The notes beneath the pieces were generated by a model, which was not told where the DNA came from, did not search any database, and worked only from the letters and a program-made list of their open reading frames with translations. A DNA stretch of 64,000 bases from Sphingobacteriales bacterium (GTDB lineage: Bacteria > Bacteroidota > Bacteroidia > Chitinophagales > Chitinophagaceae): the NCBI GenBank assembly GCA_027484425.1, contig JAIXSZ010000084.1, positions 1 to 64,000 of the forward strand. Reading direction: 5' to 3'. Of this stretch, positions 1 to 10,001 are shown piece by piece; positions within the stretch are counted from its first letter, which is position 1; the number at the start of each line of letters is the position of its first letter. The position numbers and the translations under genes were made by a program.

Positions 1-3000
1 CCTACTAACAGTGTTCCAATTTGTAATGGTGGTACTGTAACACTCACTGCTAACCCAAGTGGTAGTACTACAACTTATGCTTGGAGCGGACCAGCTTTGT
101 CGTCTACAACTACCGCCAACCCAACTGCAACTCCTTCGGTAACTTCTGTCTATTCGCTCACAGTTACTAACGGAACCGCAAGTGCAGGTTGCTCACCTTC
201 TACAGTGTACACTACTACTGTTACAGTAAGAGCAAAACCAATAGCTGCTCCTACCAATAATGGGTACATCTGCGTAGGCGGGACAGTGACACTTACTGCC
301 AACCCTGCTAATGGTGCTAATACCTTCGTTTGGAGCGGTGCTGCTTTGTCTTCCACAAGTGCTGCAATACCAACGGCAACGCCTACCGCAACTGCTGTTT
401 ACTCACTCACTGTTAGTGATGGAACTACTGACAATGGTTGTAGCCCAGCCACCGTTTACACTACATCGGTAACCGTAAACAGTACACCTACTGCTGCACC
501 TACTAACAGCAGCCCAATTTGTAATGGTGGTACTGTGACATTTGCAGCAAATCCTGCAGGTGGTGCTAATACATTCAACTGGAGTGGTGCTGCTCTTGCG
601 TCTACTACCCTAGCTAACCCAACAGCGACTCCAGCGGTAACTTCAATTTACTCTCTCACTGTTAGCGATGGTTCTAGTCAACCAGGTTGCACGCCGGCCA
701 CCGTGTATACAACGATCGCTTCAGTAACAAGTGCACCCTCCGCAAGTCCAACCAACAATGGACCAATTTGCTTAAATAATACAGTTAATCTTACAGCAAA
801 TCCAGCTGATGGAGCTTCATTGTTTAGCTGGAGTGGCCCTGGACTATCGTCTACTACTGCGGTAAACCCGACAGCGACCCCAACAGTTACGTCGGTATAC
901 TCTTTAACTGTCTCTAATGGCACAAGTGGTGCAGGTTGCGCACCTTCAACAACCTTCACAACCACAGTGGTAGTTAATCCATTACCAACTGTTGCAACTA
1001 TTACTGGTGCAAACAACGTATGTGTAGGTGGCAGCATCACGCTTTCAAATGCCACGATGGGTGGTGTGTGGAGTAGTAGTACACCAACAATCGGTACTGT
1101 AAGTTCGAGCGGTACTGTCACAGGCATTTCGTCAGGTACCACCCAAATAACTTACTCTGTTACGAATAGTTTTGGTTGTGTAACTGAAGTATACACTATC
1201 GTGTCGGTAAATCCGCTACCGACCGCTGCAAATATTACAGGTACTTTAGTATTGTGCGTAAATAATAATTCAACACTCACCAGTAGTGTAACGGGTGGAG
1301 TATGGAGCAGTAGCAATATAGGCGTTGCAACTATTAATCCATCAGGATTTGTAACTGGCATATCAGCTGGTAACTGTACCATTTCTTACACAGAAACATC
1401 GCCATTAGGTTGTATTACAGCAGCTACCAGAGTATTAACTGTTAATCCAATTGTGTTAGTTAACAACATAAGTGGCGTTAAAGTGGTTTGCGAGAATTCC
1501 AACACTTCACTTTTTTGCGCTACTCCTTCTGGTGTTTGGTCAAGCAGCAACACGACTGTGGCTACCGTTGGCACTAGTGGCTTAGTTACTGGTCAAAATG
1601 CTGGAACAAGTACAATTAGTTACATTGTAACAAATGGATTTGGCTGTACGACGTTTTCCACAACTGTTGTTACAGTTAATCCACTGCCTTCCATAACAGC
1701 AATAACTGGAACTACTGAAATATGCAGTGGTACGGTTGCTTCTCTAAGTGCTGGTGCATCTGGTGGATTATGGACTAGCAGCAGCTACCCTATTGCATCT
1801 ATAGGTGGTGGGTCTGGAATACTAACTGGAGGAATAGCAGGAAATGCAACTATTTCCTACAGCCTTACAAATAGTTTTGGTTGTAACAAGATTTTAACTG
1901 CTTTGATTACAGTGAATCCATTGCCATCACCCTCGCCTATTTTAGGCCCTTCTGGAGTTTGTAAGGATGGGAACATAACACTTACAAATGCCGTAAGTGG
2001 TGGTACTTGGATTAGTAGCAACCCTACTGTTGCAACAATCAATGTAAGTGGTGTATTAAACGGAAACAACACTGGTTCTGCTATTATCACATACTCAATT
2101 TCAAATAGTTTTGGTTGCACAAATAATTCAATCAAATCTGTAGTTGTTAATCCACTTCCAATAATTACGTCGACAACGGGATTATGGCAGGTATGTGAGA
2201 ACGCAACGTTAAATCTAAGTAGCTCCATTCCTAGTGGAACGTGGACAAGTAATAATACTTCAATTGCATCCGTTGGTCTCACATCAGGTTTGGTTACAGG
2301 TGTAAATGATGGTGCTACCATTCTAACATATCAAACCAACGCTACCGGATGTATTGACACAGCCTTAGTCAATGTAAATAATAGCCCAGACATTTCAGGT
2401 ATATTGTTTGTGTGCGTTGGTAATAGCGCTGAATTGATTAGTAGTGTCGGAGGCGGCACATGGGTTAGCAGCAACACTGCTAGGGCGACTATTCACCCAA
2501 CAACTGGTATGTTAACAGGTTTATCCGCAGGCACCACAAACATTACCTACACTATCCCCTCTGGTTGCAGGGACATAGTACAGGTAACAGTAAACAGTGC
2601 GGTGCCAAACATTACTGGAACTACTACAATCTGTCAAAGCAACTCCACAACACTCACACACTCAGTAAGTGGTGGTTCATGGAGCAGCAGTAATACTGCA
2701 ATAGCAAGCATTAATAGTACAACCGGAAGTGTTACTGGTGTTAGTGCTGGTACGGCAACAATAACCTATTATTTGGATGCAGGCTGCTACAGTACTACTT
2801 TGTTTACTGTTACTCCTGCACCATCTGCTATCGTCGGAAATAGTTCTGTTTGCTTAGGTAGTTTTTCTTACTTAACTAATCCAGTAAGTGGCACATGGAG
2901 TAGCAGTAACGCTGCTGTTGCATCAGCTAGTGCTTCGGGTGCTATTGGTGGCATAAGTATAGGAGTAGCCAATATTACCTTTACGGCTGGAAGTTCAGGT

Positions 3001-5286
3001 TGTTTTACCACTAGACCTGTTACTGTAAATCCTCTCCCAAATGTAATTTCTCCAGCACCAGCTCTTTGTCCGGGTGCAACTGCCACTCTTGTTGGCAGCC
3101 CTGCTGGCGGAACATGGAGTAGCAGCAATACTGAGGTTGCCACTGTGGACTCAATATCTGGTTTAGTTAGTGCTATAATTTCCAACTTCTCTACTATTTC
3201 AGCTACTGGTATTTACTACACATTACCTACAGGTTGTGCCCGACTCACAGTAGCAACTGTGAATCCAATTCCTTCTCCTATTTACGGAGGTCCACTAACT
3301 GTCTGTATAGGTGGAACAACAAATTTGAATTCAGGTACAGCTATCGGCACTTGGAGTAGTGCTAACACTGCAATAGCTACAGTTTCATCATCAGGTTTGG
3401 TAAGTGCATTGAGTGCTGGGACAGTACAAATAAACTATGTGAATAGCACTGGATGCAATACAAATGTCGTTGTTACGATAAATAGTTCAATTCCTGCAAA
3501 TACCGGAACTCCTACTTTATGTGTTGGAGAAACTACAGTGCTTTCAAATACTGTACCGTCAGGTACTTGGATAAGTAGCAATACTTCAATAGCCAATGTC
3601 AATATTACTTCGGGAGTAGTTTATGGTATTAATCCTGGAACGACAAGTATTACTTATAGCATCGGATCAGCTTGTCAAAGTGTAACTACTGTTTCTGTGA
3701 ACATCAATACAATTCCTATAGGCGGAACCCTTACTGCATGTGTAGGGACTATTACTACGCTTACTTATCCGCTGTCAGGTGGCACTTGGATTAGTAGCAA
3801 TCCGTCCGTGGCTACTGTATCTGGATCAGGAGATGTTACTGGTGTAAGTATCGGTACGTCTACAATTACATATACATCTGGAATTGGCTGTTACAGAACC
3901 GCTGTAGTAACGATAAATGCCCTGCCTGCACCAATAACTGGCACACCTATAGTGTGTGCTGGGTCTACCGTTACTCTATCGCACAGTGGAGGAACTTGGA
4001 GCAGCAGTAATACGTCTATTGCTACAATTACCAGCGGTGGTACTGTGTATGGAATCAATGCTGGCAATGCTATCATAACATATCGCCTTTCTTCAAATGG
4101 TTGTTATGTTACAACTGAAGCTACGGTAAATGCTATACCTGTCATTGGTACTGTCCCTGCAATTTGCCCTGGTAATTCCACTATGCTATCTGCTATACCT
4201 TCTGGCGGAATCTGGAGCAGTAGCAATTCTTCTGTTGCGTCCGTCGATTCTAGTACTGGATTATTAACAGGTGTCATATACAATACATCATCAAACTCTA
4301 GTGTCCTAATCAGTTATGTTTTCCCAGCTACAGGTTGTGTCAAATCAGTAGTTGCCACAGTTAACAGAGTACCTAATTTAATTGGCGGTGGAAGCAGAAA
4401 TATTTGTGTTGGTGTGACTACTAATCTTACTTGTAGTCCAGGCGCAGGTAGTTGGAGCAGTTCATCAACCTCTGTAGCAAGTGTCGCCACCACTGGTGCT
4501 GTATTGGGCCTAACAGCGGGCACCACAATAGTAAGTTACACTAATACTCTAGGATGTGCAAGGACTGCTACTGTAACTGTAAATAATCCACCAAGCGCTA
4601 ATACTGGTACTCCAATATTGTGTGTGGGACAAACAACAGCTTTGAATAATACTACTGGCTCAGGTACATGGAGCAGTAGTCACCCATCAGTAGCTTCTGT
4701 AAATACTACAGGTTTGGTTACTGGTTTTAACACCGGGACATCAAGAATAACATATAGCATTGCTTCTGGCTGCCAAAGTATTACAATTGTATCTGTCAAT
4801 CCTGCACTTACAAACAGTATTTCTGGTCCATTGGCAGTATGCGTAGGCAGTACTACAACATATACACACAGTACCAGTGGAGGTAGTTGGAGTAGCAGTA
4901 ATACATCGGTTGCTACCGTCAGTGCAAGTGGTTTGGTTACGGGCATTTCAGTTGGTACAGCGGTTATATCCTATCAAGTAGGCTTCTGCTTCAGAACAAG
5001 AACAATAACTGTAGGCTGCTCTGCAAGACCTATCACCGAAAACGAGGCTAGCATAGAATTCTCTGTATTCCCTAACCCAACCTCGGGAACATTGAATATT
5101 CTATCATCTATCGAAGGCTCAGCAACTATTTACTCAATAGACGGAAAAATGGTTAAACAATACAAGGTAATGCAAGGTTCAACCGACATCACACTACCTT
5201 ACACATTAACTTCAGGAGTATACATGTTGCGTTTTGAGGGTAGTGATGGAAGCAGTAAAATAACAAGACTAGTATATAATCAGTAA
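1..5286 (+). CDS. Giant Ig-like (Big_2-type) repeat surface protein with T9SS sorting domain, 5' end outside window
   Basis: The frame is open from the first base to the TAA at 5284-5286, so the gene starts upstream and its signal peptide is not visible. The first ~330 codons hold four ~80-residue units with a W-S-G core and a conserved Cys pair (C-x-GG and G-C-x-P). About 18 bacterial Ig-like (Big_2/BID_2-like) units of 65-85 residues follow, each with WSSSN, then A-T-V, then G-x-V-T-G and a late Cys. The last ~80 residues are a type A T9SS C-terminal sorting domain with FPNPTSGT and a Lys/Arg-containing tail. By family knowledge such proteins cross the outer membrane through T9SS and are displayed or released as adhesins or filaments; the ligand is unknown. 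It is paralogous to the gene at 17356-21792, but its DNA is more AT-rich. Antisense frames under the repeats are composition artefacts. Confidence 0.9.
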   Translation, partial: PTNSVPICNGGTVTLTANPSGSTTTYAWSGPALSSTTTANPTATPSVTSVYSLTVTNGTASAGCSPSTVYTTTVTVRAKPIAAPTNNGYICVGGTVTLTANPANGANTFVWSGAALSSTSAAIPTATPTATAVYSLTVSDGTTDNGCSPATVYTTSVTVNSTPTAAPTNSSPICNGGTVTFAANPAGGANTFNWSGAALASTTLANPTATPAVTSIYSLTVSDGSSQPGCTPATVYTTIASVTSAPSASPTNNGPICLNNTVNLTANPADGASLFSWSGPGLSSTTAVNPTATPTVTSVYSLTVSNGTSGAGCAPSTTFTTTVVVNPLPTVATITGANNVCVGGSITLSNATMGGVWSSSTPTIGTVSSSGTVTGISSGTTQITYSVTNSFGCVTEVYTIVSVNPLPTAANITGTLVLCVNNNSTLTSSVTGGVWSSSNIGVATINPSGFVTGISAGNCTISYTETSPLGCITAATRVLTVNPIVLVNNISGVKVVCENSNTSLFCATPSGVWSSSNTTVATVGTSGLVTGQNAGTSTISYIVTNGFGCTTFSTTVVTVNPLPSITAITGTTEICSGTVASLSAGASGGLWTSSSYPIASIGGGSGILTGGIAGNATISYSLTNSFGCNKILTALITVNPLPSPSPILGPSGVCKDGNITLTNAVSGGTWISSNPTVATINVSGVLNGNNTGSAIITYSISNSFGCTNNSIKSVVVNPLPIITSTTGLWQVCENATLNLSSSIPSGTWTSNNTSIASVGLTSGLVTGVNDGATILTYQTNATGCIDTALVNVNNSPDISGILFVCVGNSAELISSVGGGTWVSSNTARATIHPTTGMLTGLSAGTTNITYTIPSGCRDIVQVTVNSAVPNITGTTTICQSNSTTLTHSVSGGSWSSSNTAIASINSTTGSVTGVSAGTATITYYLDAGCYSTTLFTVTPAPSAIVGNSSVCLGSFSYLTNPVSGTWSSSNAAVASASASGAIGGISIGVANITFTAGSSGCFTTRPVTVNPLPNVISPAPALCPGATATLVGSPAGGTWSSSNTEVATVDSISGLVSAIISNFSTISATGIYYTLPTGCARLTVATVNPIPSPIYGGPLTVCIGGTTNLNSGTAIGTWSSANTAIATVSSSGLVSALSAGTVQINYVNSTGCNTNVVVTINSSIPANTGTPTLCVGETTVLSNTVPSGTWISSNTSIANVNITSGVVYGINPGTTSITYSIGSACQSVTTVSVNINTIPIGGTLTACVGTITTLTYPLSGGTWISSNPSVATVSGSGDVTGVSIGTSTITYTSGIGCYRTAVVTINALPAPITGTPIVCAGSTVTLSHSGGTWSSSNTSIATITSGGTVYGINAGNAIITYRLSSNGCYVTTEATVNAIPVIGTVPAICPGNSTMLSAIPSGGIWSSSNSSVASVDSSTGLLTGVIYNTSSNSSVLISYVFPATGCVKSVVATVNRVPNLIGGGSRNICVGVTTNLTCSPGAGSWSSSSTSVASVATTGAVLGLTAGTTIVSYTNTLGCARTATVTVNNPPSANTGTPILCVGQTTALNNTTGSGTWSSSHPSVASVNTTGLVTGFNTGTSRITYSIASGCQSITIVSVNPALTNSISGPLAVCVGSTTTYTHSTSGGSWSSSNTSVATVSASGLVTGISVGTAVISYQVGFCFRTRTITVGCSARPITENEASIEFSVFPNPTSGTLNILSSIEGSATIYSIDGKMVKQYKVMQGSTDITLPYTLTSGVYMLRFEGSDGSSKITRLVYNQ

Positions 5287-5308
5287 ACTGCTAGTTACAA
5301 TAACACAT

Positions 5309-5348
5309 AAAATGGTCCCTGTAAAACAAAAAATACAGGGACCATTTT
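5309..5348. terminator. Bidirectional intrinsic terminator
   Basis: A perfect 15-bp inverted repeat (arms 5309-5323 and 5334-5348) has an A-rich left flank and a T-rich right flank. It lies between the convergent Ig-repeat gene and hemL and can serve both. Confidence 0.85.
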
Positions 5349-5374
5349 TATTTTAAATTTTATGGTATTGCTAG

Positions 5375-6649
5375 TTAATTAAACTTCGCTGCTGACGCTA
5401 TTGTATGTTGAATATCTAATTCAGAAATAGCATGGCAAACAAACCAAGTCTCAAATGCAGATGGCGGTAAATAAACACCATTATCGAGCATGGAATGAAA
5501 AAATCTATTAAACATCGCATTGTTAGCAGAAGCGGCATCTGTAAAGTTGTTAACAGGCTTATCGCTAAAGTGAACACTTATCATCGAGCCAAGCCTATTG
5601 ATGACGAATGGATGATCTAATTTATTAAAAACGCTTTCTAAACCTGCATGAATCTGTTCAGTTTTTTGATCTAACTCAGCATATATTTCTGGATGGTCTT
5701 TAAGAGTTTTCAACAATGTATATCCTGCTATCATTGCTATAGGATTGCCACTCAGTGTACCAGCTTGATATACATTACCTAACGGTGCAATGCATTGCAT
5801 AATTTCCTTTTTACCACCAAAAGCACCTACAGGTAAACCACCACCTATTACTTTCCCAAAGGTCACAAGATCTGCGTTCACACCTAATCTCTCTTGAGCA
5901 CCGCCAGCAGCTAATCTAAACCCAGTCATTACTTCGTCAAAAATCAAAACGATCCCTTCCCTATCACATATCAATCTTAGCCCCTCTAAAAAACCAGGAA
6001 CAGGAACTATGCAACCCATATTACCTGCGACAGGCTCAATAATAATAGCCGCAATTTCATCCTTGTTTTCAGAAACTAGCTCAGCCACTGCATCCAATTC
6101 ATTATAGGGTGCTGTCAACGTGTCCATCGAGGCACCAGCAGTAACACCGGGCACTGTCTGTATATTAAAAGTAGCCATACCGCTGCCAGCCTTAACAAGA
6201 AAAGCATCAGCATGTCCGTGATAACAACCTTCAAATTTTATGAACTTATTTCTACCCGTGTAACCTCTAGCCAGTCGCAAAGCACTCATACATGCCTCGG
6301 TACCACTACTTACCATCCTTACCATATCCACATTTGGAGCCATGCTTATGATAAGTTCTGCCATTTCAATCTCTAGCTCTGTGGGCGCTCCAAAAGACGT
6401 TGACAAAACAGCCTTGTCCTTTATTGCTTTTATCACAGGTTCATAAGCGTGGCCCATTATCATTGGCCCCCACGAGTTTATATAATCGATATACCTGTTC
6501 CCATCCGCATCATACATATATGCCCCGTTAGCATGAGACATAAAAATTGGTGTACCTCCTACACTTTTAAATGCACGAACAGGAGAGTTGACTCCACCAG
6601 GTATAGATTGCTGTGCTCTTTCAAATAGCTGTTTACTTCTACTGATCAT
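5375..6649 (-). CDS. hemL: Glutamate-1-semialdehyde 2,1-aminomutase
   Basis: This cytoplasmic PLP enzyme converts glutamate-1-semialdehyde to 5-aminolevulinate, the last step of the C5 route into tetrapyrrole and heme synthesis. The 424-residue length is normal for HemL. The class III aminotransferase fold is clear: N-terminal [11 protein letters not shown], the SSGTEA phosphate-binding loop near residue 114, G-C-Y-H-G-H near 141, F-D-E-V near 238, and the Schiff-base lysine in TFGKVIGGG near residue 266. The start is the ATG at 6649. The gene is monocistronic: its 3' end faces the Ig-repeat gene across a shared terminator, and 230 bp separate it from the divergent DUF4476 gene. No other heme genes are in the window. 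Confidence 0.96.
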   Translation of the reverse strand: MISRSKQLFERAQQSIPGGVNSPVRAFKSVGGTPIFMSHANGAYMYDADGNRYIDYINSWGPMIMGHAYEPVIKAIKDKAVLSTSFGAPTELEIEMAELIISMAPNVDMVRMVSSGTEACMSALRLARGYTGRNKFIKFEGCYHGHADAFLVKAGSGMATFNIQTVPGVTAGASMDTLTAPYNELDAVAELVSENKDEIAAIIIEPVAGNMGCIVPVPGFLEGLRLICDREGIVLIFDEVMTGFRLAAGGAQERLGVNADLVTFGKVIGGGLPVGAFGGKKEIMQCIAPLGNVYQAGTLSGNPIAMIAGYTLLKTLKDHPEIYAELDQKTEQIHAGLESVFNKLDHPFVINRLGSMISVHFSDKPVNNFTDAASANNAMFNRFFHSMLDNGVYLPPSAFETWFVCHAISELDIQHTIASAAKFN

Positions 6650-6901
6650 TTGGATTTTTAATTTGACAAGGAATCAATGAAAAAATACTGCGTAAATTAA
6701 TCCTGCAATATCAGCATATTTGGTGGTTTAGTAGATGGCTATTTGTCATTTTGATGCAATTATACGGTTCTGCAGTTTTTAACTTCTCAGTATTTAACAT
6801 CAAATTTCACAATGATTGCAATAGATCTGGCACATTTGTTGAGTTAGTAAGTAAGAACATGTGAACATTATTTACTAATCTTGCAAAAAACAAAATTTAA
6901 A

Positions 6902-7822
6902 ATGACACGCATCCACTTTTTATTATTCTTAGCATTGCTGCTACCTTTCTCTTCAGACGCTCAACGTGGTGGATATAACAATGGCTATCCACAATACCGA
7001 TATGACAACATGCAGTACGACAATAGTGTTCTGTCAATTTTTTCGGAAAATGGAGAGCAATTTTTAGTGGTCATCAATGGCATAAAACAGAACATGATAC
7101 CACAAACCAAAATAAGAATTGAAGCATTACCGAAATTTCAAAATGACGTGCAAATTTTCTTTGCTGACAACCGTATTCAGCCTATAAGACGCACAATAAA
7201 CATTGCTGATCCCATTGATGGAAGAGCAGTAAACCTAACATTAAGAATATCAAGAAATAGAGGTGGAATGCGTCTAAAATTTCATAGAATGTCTGAATGT
7301 GATAGAAACTATCATGGACCAAGAGATGAGTATGTTATGTATTTTGGACGTCCTCAACAAATGAATACTGTAACCGAAAACAGCTATATGGACCCAATAA
7401 CTGGTCAGTGGATTACAGAAACTACTACTACCACCACTGATAATTATTATAACAATAATAATACTCACTTCAACAACAACAACAATTTCAATAATAACAC
7501 CTACACTCCGCCACCACCACCAGCACCAATAGAAATGGATATGCGCAATTTTAATGATGCTAAACAAAGTATATCTTCCGCTTCTTTTGAAGACACAAAA
7601 CTGTCAACCGCTAAAACAATATTTGGTGCAAACTACATGAATACCAATCAGGTAATGGAAATATGTAGGCTATTCTCCTTTGAGAATACTAAAGTTACAT
7701 TTGCAAAATTTGCCTATGAAAGAACTGTTGACCCACAGAACTACTTCAAGGTGGCAAGTGTATTTGACTTTGATTCAAACAAAAAACAACTAAATGATTT
7801 CATATCAAGAGGCGGACGATAA
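6902..7822 (+). CDS. Secreted DUF4476-family protein with Asn-rich linker
   Basis: About 306 residues from the ATG at 6902. An upstream in-frame TTG at 6881 exists, but it overlaps a TAnnCTTG promoter-like element, so the ATG is preferred. A signal peptide ending S-D-A-Q is followed by an N-terminal beta-rich region (residues ~25-140). Next come a Thr-rich stretch, a low-complexity Asn run with a Pro run (residues ~170-215), and a helical C-terminal DUF4476-like domain with M-N-x-x-Q-V-M-E-I and F-A-K-F-A-Y-E-R-T-V-D-P. DUF4476 is common in exported Bacteroidota proteins and has no assigned biochemical role. The Asn/Pro linker probably joins two folded domains. The gene stands alone. Confidence 0.8.
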   Translation: MTRIHFLLFLALLLPFSSDAQRGGYNNGYPQYRYDNMQYDNSVLSIFSENGEQFLVVINGIKQNMIPQTKIRIEALPKFQNDVQIFFADNRIQPIRRTINIADPIDGRAVNLTLRISRNRGGMRLKFHRMSECDRNYHGPRDEYVMYFGRPQQMNTVTENSYMDPITGQWITETTTTTTDNYYNNNNTHFNNNNNFNNNTYTPPPPPAPIEMDMRNFNDAKQSISSASFEDTKLSTAKTIFGANYMNTNQVMEICRLFSFENTKVTFAKFAYERTVDPQNYFKVASVFDFDSNKKQLNDFISRGGR

Positions 7823-7965
7823 ATGAAATCAAAATACCGGATTAAGTCCTGATTTATTTTTTCCTATTTAACTACAACTTTTGATTACAATCATTTTTTT
7901 TTGACATTTCGATCATACTTTGTCAAAATAATTTAATATCTTGCAATAGCATAACGCCACATAAT

Positions 7966-8379
7966 ATGAAACAGTTTCTGATAATACCAGCTTTACTTTT
8001 ATCTTCCGTAGTTGTAAGTGCACAAAGTATTCAAGATGCTAACAAGAATACAATAGCCTACATTACCAAAAATGGCGAACTCCAAGACCTAAACAAAAAA
8101 ACTGTTTGTACTTTCAGGCAAGATGGCAAAATTGTGGACGTCAAGGCAAATACTCTAGGCTACATAATTAATGAAAATGAGCTTCAAGATAAAGATCATA
8201 AAACCATTGGTTATATCCTCGTTGATGGTACTGTAGAAAACAGCAATCACAAAGTAATTGCTCACATTAGCAATTCAGGTAGTGGACCAATAACTGACAA
8301 CAATGATAAAACAATCGCCTATATCGATACAATCGAACCAATGTGGGCAGCGGCTTATTTATTTATTCTAAAAAAGTAG
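7966..8379 (+). CDS. Small exported beta-repeat protein
   Basis: 137 residues with a signal peptide (hydrophobic residues 4-18, cleavage near V-S-A-Q). The mature part is about five short units of ~20 residues with the pattern [IV]-x-D-x-N-x-K-x-I-A-Y-I followed by x-[DN]-G-x-[LIV]-x-[DN]. This resembles small beta-flower or WG-like repeat proteins of Bacteroidota, but I do not assign a named family. It probably sits in the periplasm or on the surface, with no predicted catalysis. A TATCTTGC element about 25 bp upstream is a near-match to the phylum promoter. The gene ends at a terminator shared with the convergent radical SAM gene. Confidence 0.75.
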   Translation: MKQFLIIPALLLSSVVVSAQSIQDANKNTIAYITKNGELQDLNKKTVCTFRQDGKIVDVKANTLGYIINENELQDKDHKTIGYILVDGTVENSNHKVIAHISNSGSGPITDNNDKTIAYIDTIEPMWAAAYLFILKK

Positions 8380-8403
8380 AAAGATCATTTACTGAAACCT
8401 AAT

Positions 8404-8438
8404 AACAATGCCTTACTAGTTTCAAGTAAGGCATTGTT
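8404..8438. terminator. Bidirectional intrinsic terminator
   Basis: A perfect 14-bp inverted repeat (8404-8417 with 8425-8438) with a 7-nt loop. It lies between the 137-residue repeat protein gene and the convergent radical SAM gene, and T-rich sequence follows on the plus strand. Confidence 0.85.
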
Positions 8439-8462
8439 GTTTATTCCTAGTATTGTTTTTTT

Positions 8463-9749
8463 TTAGTGGGCAAAGTCAATATCAAAGTTTTTCATTCTTT
8501 CTATCGGTGGATTAAAATAGCCAAATTTCACATTAGGAAACTCTTCATGAATCAACTCCAACATTTGTTTTACACCCATACATTCACCAGCATCTACTAC
8601 CCCCATTTTACCCAAATACCAATCAGGGTCAATATTAAAACTTCTCCATTGTATCATATCTAATCCGGTAGTTCGAATTAAATCACATAACGCATCAAAC
8701 TCAGCTATACTGTCGGTCATACCTGGGAAAACAAAATAATTGATAGATGCCCATCCACCATATTGTTTCACCACTTTCAAACTTTCAACTATATCTTCAA
8801 ATTTATAGTTATTCGGCCTGTAGTACTTAGTATAAATATCTGATTGAGCTGAGTTGAGGCTCACTCTAATACTATTCAATCCCACCTTCATCAATTGTTC
8901 TACCGCCGCCGGCTTACTACCATTAGTATTTATGTTGATGCTTCCTTTTGCAGTATGTTTTCTTATTTCTATTATGGCATCTTTAATAGTTTCCCACATT
9001 AACAGCGGTTCGCCTTCGCACCCCTGCCCAAAACTAACTATCGGATAAGCAGCTGTTTCAAGATGTGGAACCGTAAATTCTACTATCTCTGCGGCTGTAG
9101 GTTTAAATTGCAACCTTTCCTGTGGCGAAACAATTGTTTCATCCTCTGGCTGAAACGAAATACAGCCAATACAGTTGGCATTACATGCAGGCGATGTAGG
9201 TATAGGGCACTCCCACCTACCTAAAAAATAGTTTCGGGCAGCAGGACAATTGTACGTAAGCGCACAATTATCGGCTAGGTGCTGCACCAACCTATTGTGC
9301 GGGTATGCAGCTACAATTTCATCTACTCCAGCGTTTATCTTATCTTGGTCATAGCCGCTACATTCTTGGCGTATGTCACGCTCTATCCGCACAGCAGGCA
9401 CATAAAACTTATCATCGAGCCAGCCAGCCGCAGTGTAACAAAATAAAGGCAAAGTGGGTGCATCAGGCAAAGTTTCGTAAGCAGCCAAGTAAAATCCCGT
9501 ATGTGCTGGCGGTAGAAATGCAGCCACAGCCCATCCTTTTTCACACAGGCGCATCTCGCCCGAATTTACATCAATACCTATCCCCCTTCTACCAGGCAAC
9601 TCATAAAGATTACCACCATCTGGCAGCTCAATCCAGTCTTCATCTGGAATAGGCATTGCATCCCATCCAGCTCGTCCTACCACATACAATGATGTATCCT
9701 CAAAAATATTTCCTTCTCCGTCGGAGTATAATAAAAAACGGCTATTCAT
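8463..9749 (-). CDS. Radical SAM protein with a Cys-rich N-terminal extension
   Basis: 428 residues. The radical SAM cluster motif is CNANCIGC at residues 189-196 (CX3CX2C), so a [4Fe-4S] cluster and SAM cleavage are expected. The barrel follows with S-F-G-Q-G-C-E-G-E-P-L (SAM-binding GxP-like region near 240) and N-I-N-T-N-G-S near 272. The ~185 residues before the motif are unusual for a minimal radical SAM enzyme. They contain further Cys at about 130, 162, 168 and 181, which could ligate a second cluster. The substrate cannot be read from the sequence, and no peptide substrate or maturase lies beside it. An exact TATCTTTGC promoter element lies ~125 bp upstream. Confident to superfamily only. 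Confidence 0.88.
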   Translation of the reverse strand: MNSRFLLYSDGEGNIFEDTSLYVVGRAGWDAMPIPDEDWIELPDGGNLYELPGRRGIGIDVNSGEMRLCEKGWAVAAFLPPAHTGFYLAAYETLPDAPTLPLFCYTAAGWLDDKFYVPAVRIERDIRQECSGYDQDKINAGVDEIVAAYPHNRLVQHLADNCALTYNCPAARNYFLGRWECPIPTSPACNANCIGCISFQPEDETIVSPQERLQFKPTAAEIVEFTVPHLETAAYPIVSFGQGCEGEPLLMWETIKDAIIEIRKHTAKGSININTNGSKPAAVEQLMKVGLNSIRVSLNSAQSDIYTKYYRPNNYKFEDIVESLKVVKQYGGWASINYFVFPGMTDSIAEFDALCDLIRTTGLDMIQWRSFNIDPDWYLGKMGVVDAGECMGVKQMLELIHEEFPNVKFGYFNPPIERMKNFDIDFAH

Positions 9750-9871
9750 TTATATTAAATTATAAAACTGTCCGAGTAAAAATACTACTTCATTTTTTTA
9801 TGACTTTGGCTACTCGCTACCCAAAAAACTTAACTCGGTCTTGCTTTCAACCATACCAATCGCAAAAAGGG

Positions 9872-9879
9872 CAAAGATA
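9872..9879 (-). promoter_or_regulatory. TAnnTTTG promoter element for the radical SAM gene
   Basis: On the minus strand this reads TATCTTTG followed by C, an exact match to the Bacteroidota -7 consensus. It implies a leader of ~120 nt. No good -33 TTTG is seen at the usual spacing. Confidence 0.5.
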
Positions 9880-9929
9880 TTCACAATAGTTTCAAAAGCT
9901 TTAAAACAAAATCAAAAGCTATCTATCGC

Positions 9930-9974
9930 AAAAAAACCGTTGTCAGTCCCAGTTCAACGGGGAAGCGACAACGG
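9930..9974 (-). terminator. Intrinsic terminator of the GH3-family gene
   Basis: Perfect 8-bp arms (9937-9944 with 9967-9974) enclose an inner CCC/GGG pairing. On the minus strand the stem is followed directly by a run of seven T, as expected just downstream of the GH3 gene. Confidence 0.7.
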
Positions 9975-10001
9975 ATTATATTGGGGCTATAACAACAATA
10001 A

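Noticed and set aside
678-2321. Long antisense open frames under the Ig-repeat gene (for example 678-1142 and 1857-2321)
   Set aside because: They follow the repeat period, have biased Val/Thr/Leu composition and no start context; they are shadows of the repetitive sense codons.
8466-8663. Plus-strand 65-codon frame over the radical SAM gene end
   Set aside because: It overlaps a well-supported gene on the other strand and has no recognisable features; the same applies to other plus-strand frames at 8854-9889.
9937-9974. Inverted repeat as another copy of the hairpin element
   Set aside because: It shares only short patches (such as ACAACGG) with the 65-nt element and sits exactly where the GH3 gene needs a terminator, with a T run on the minus strand.
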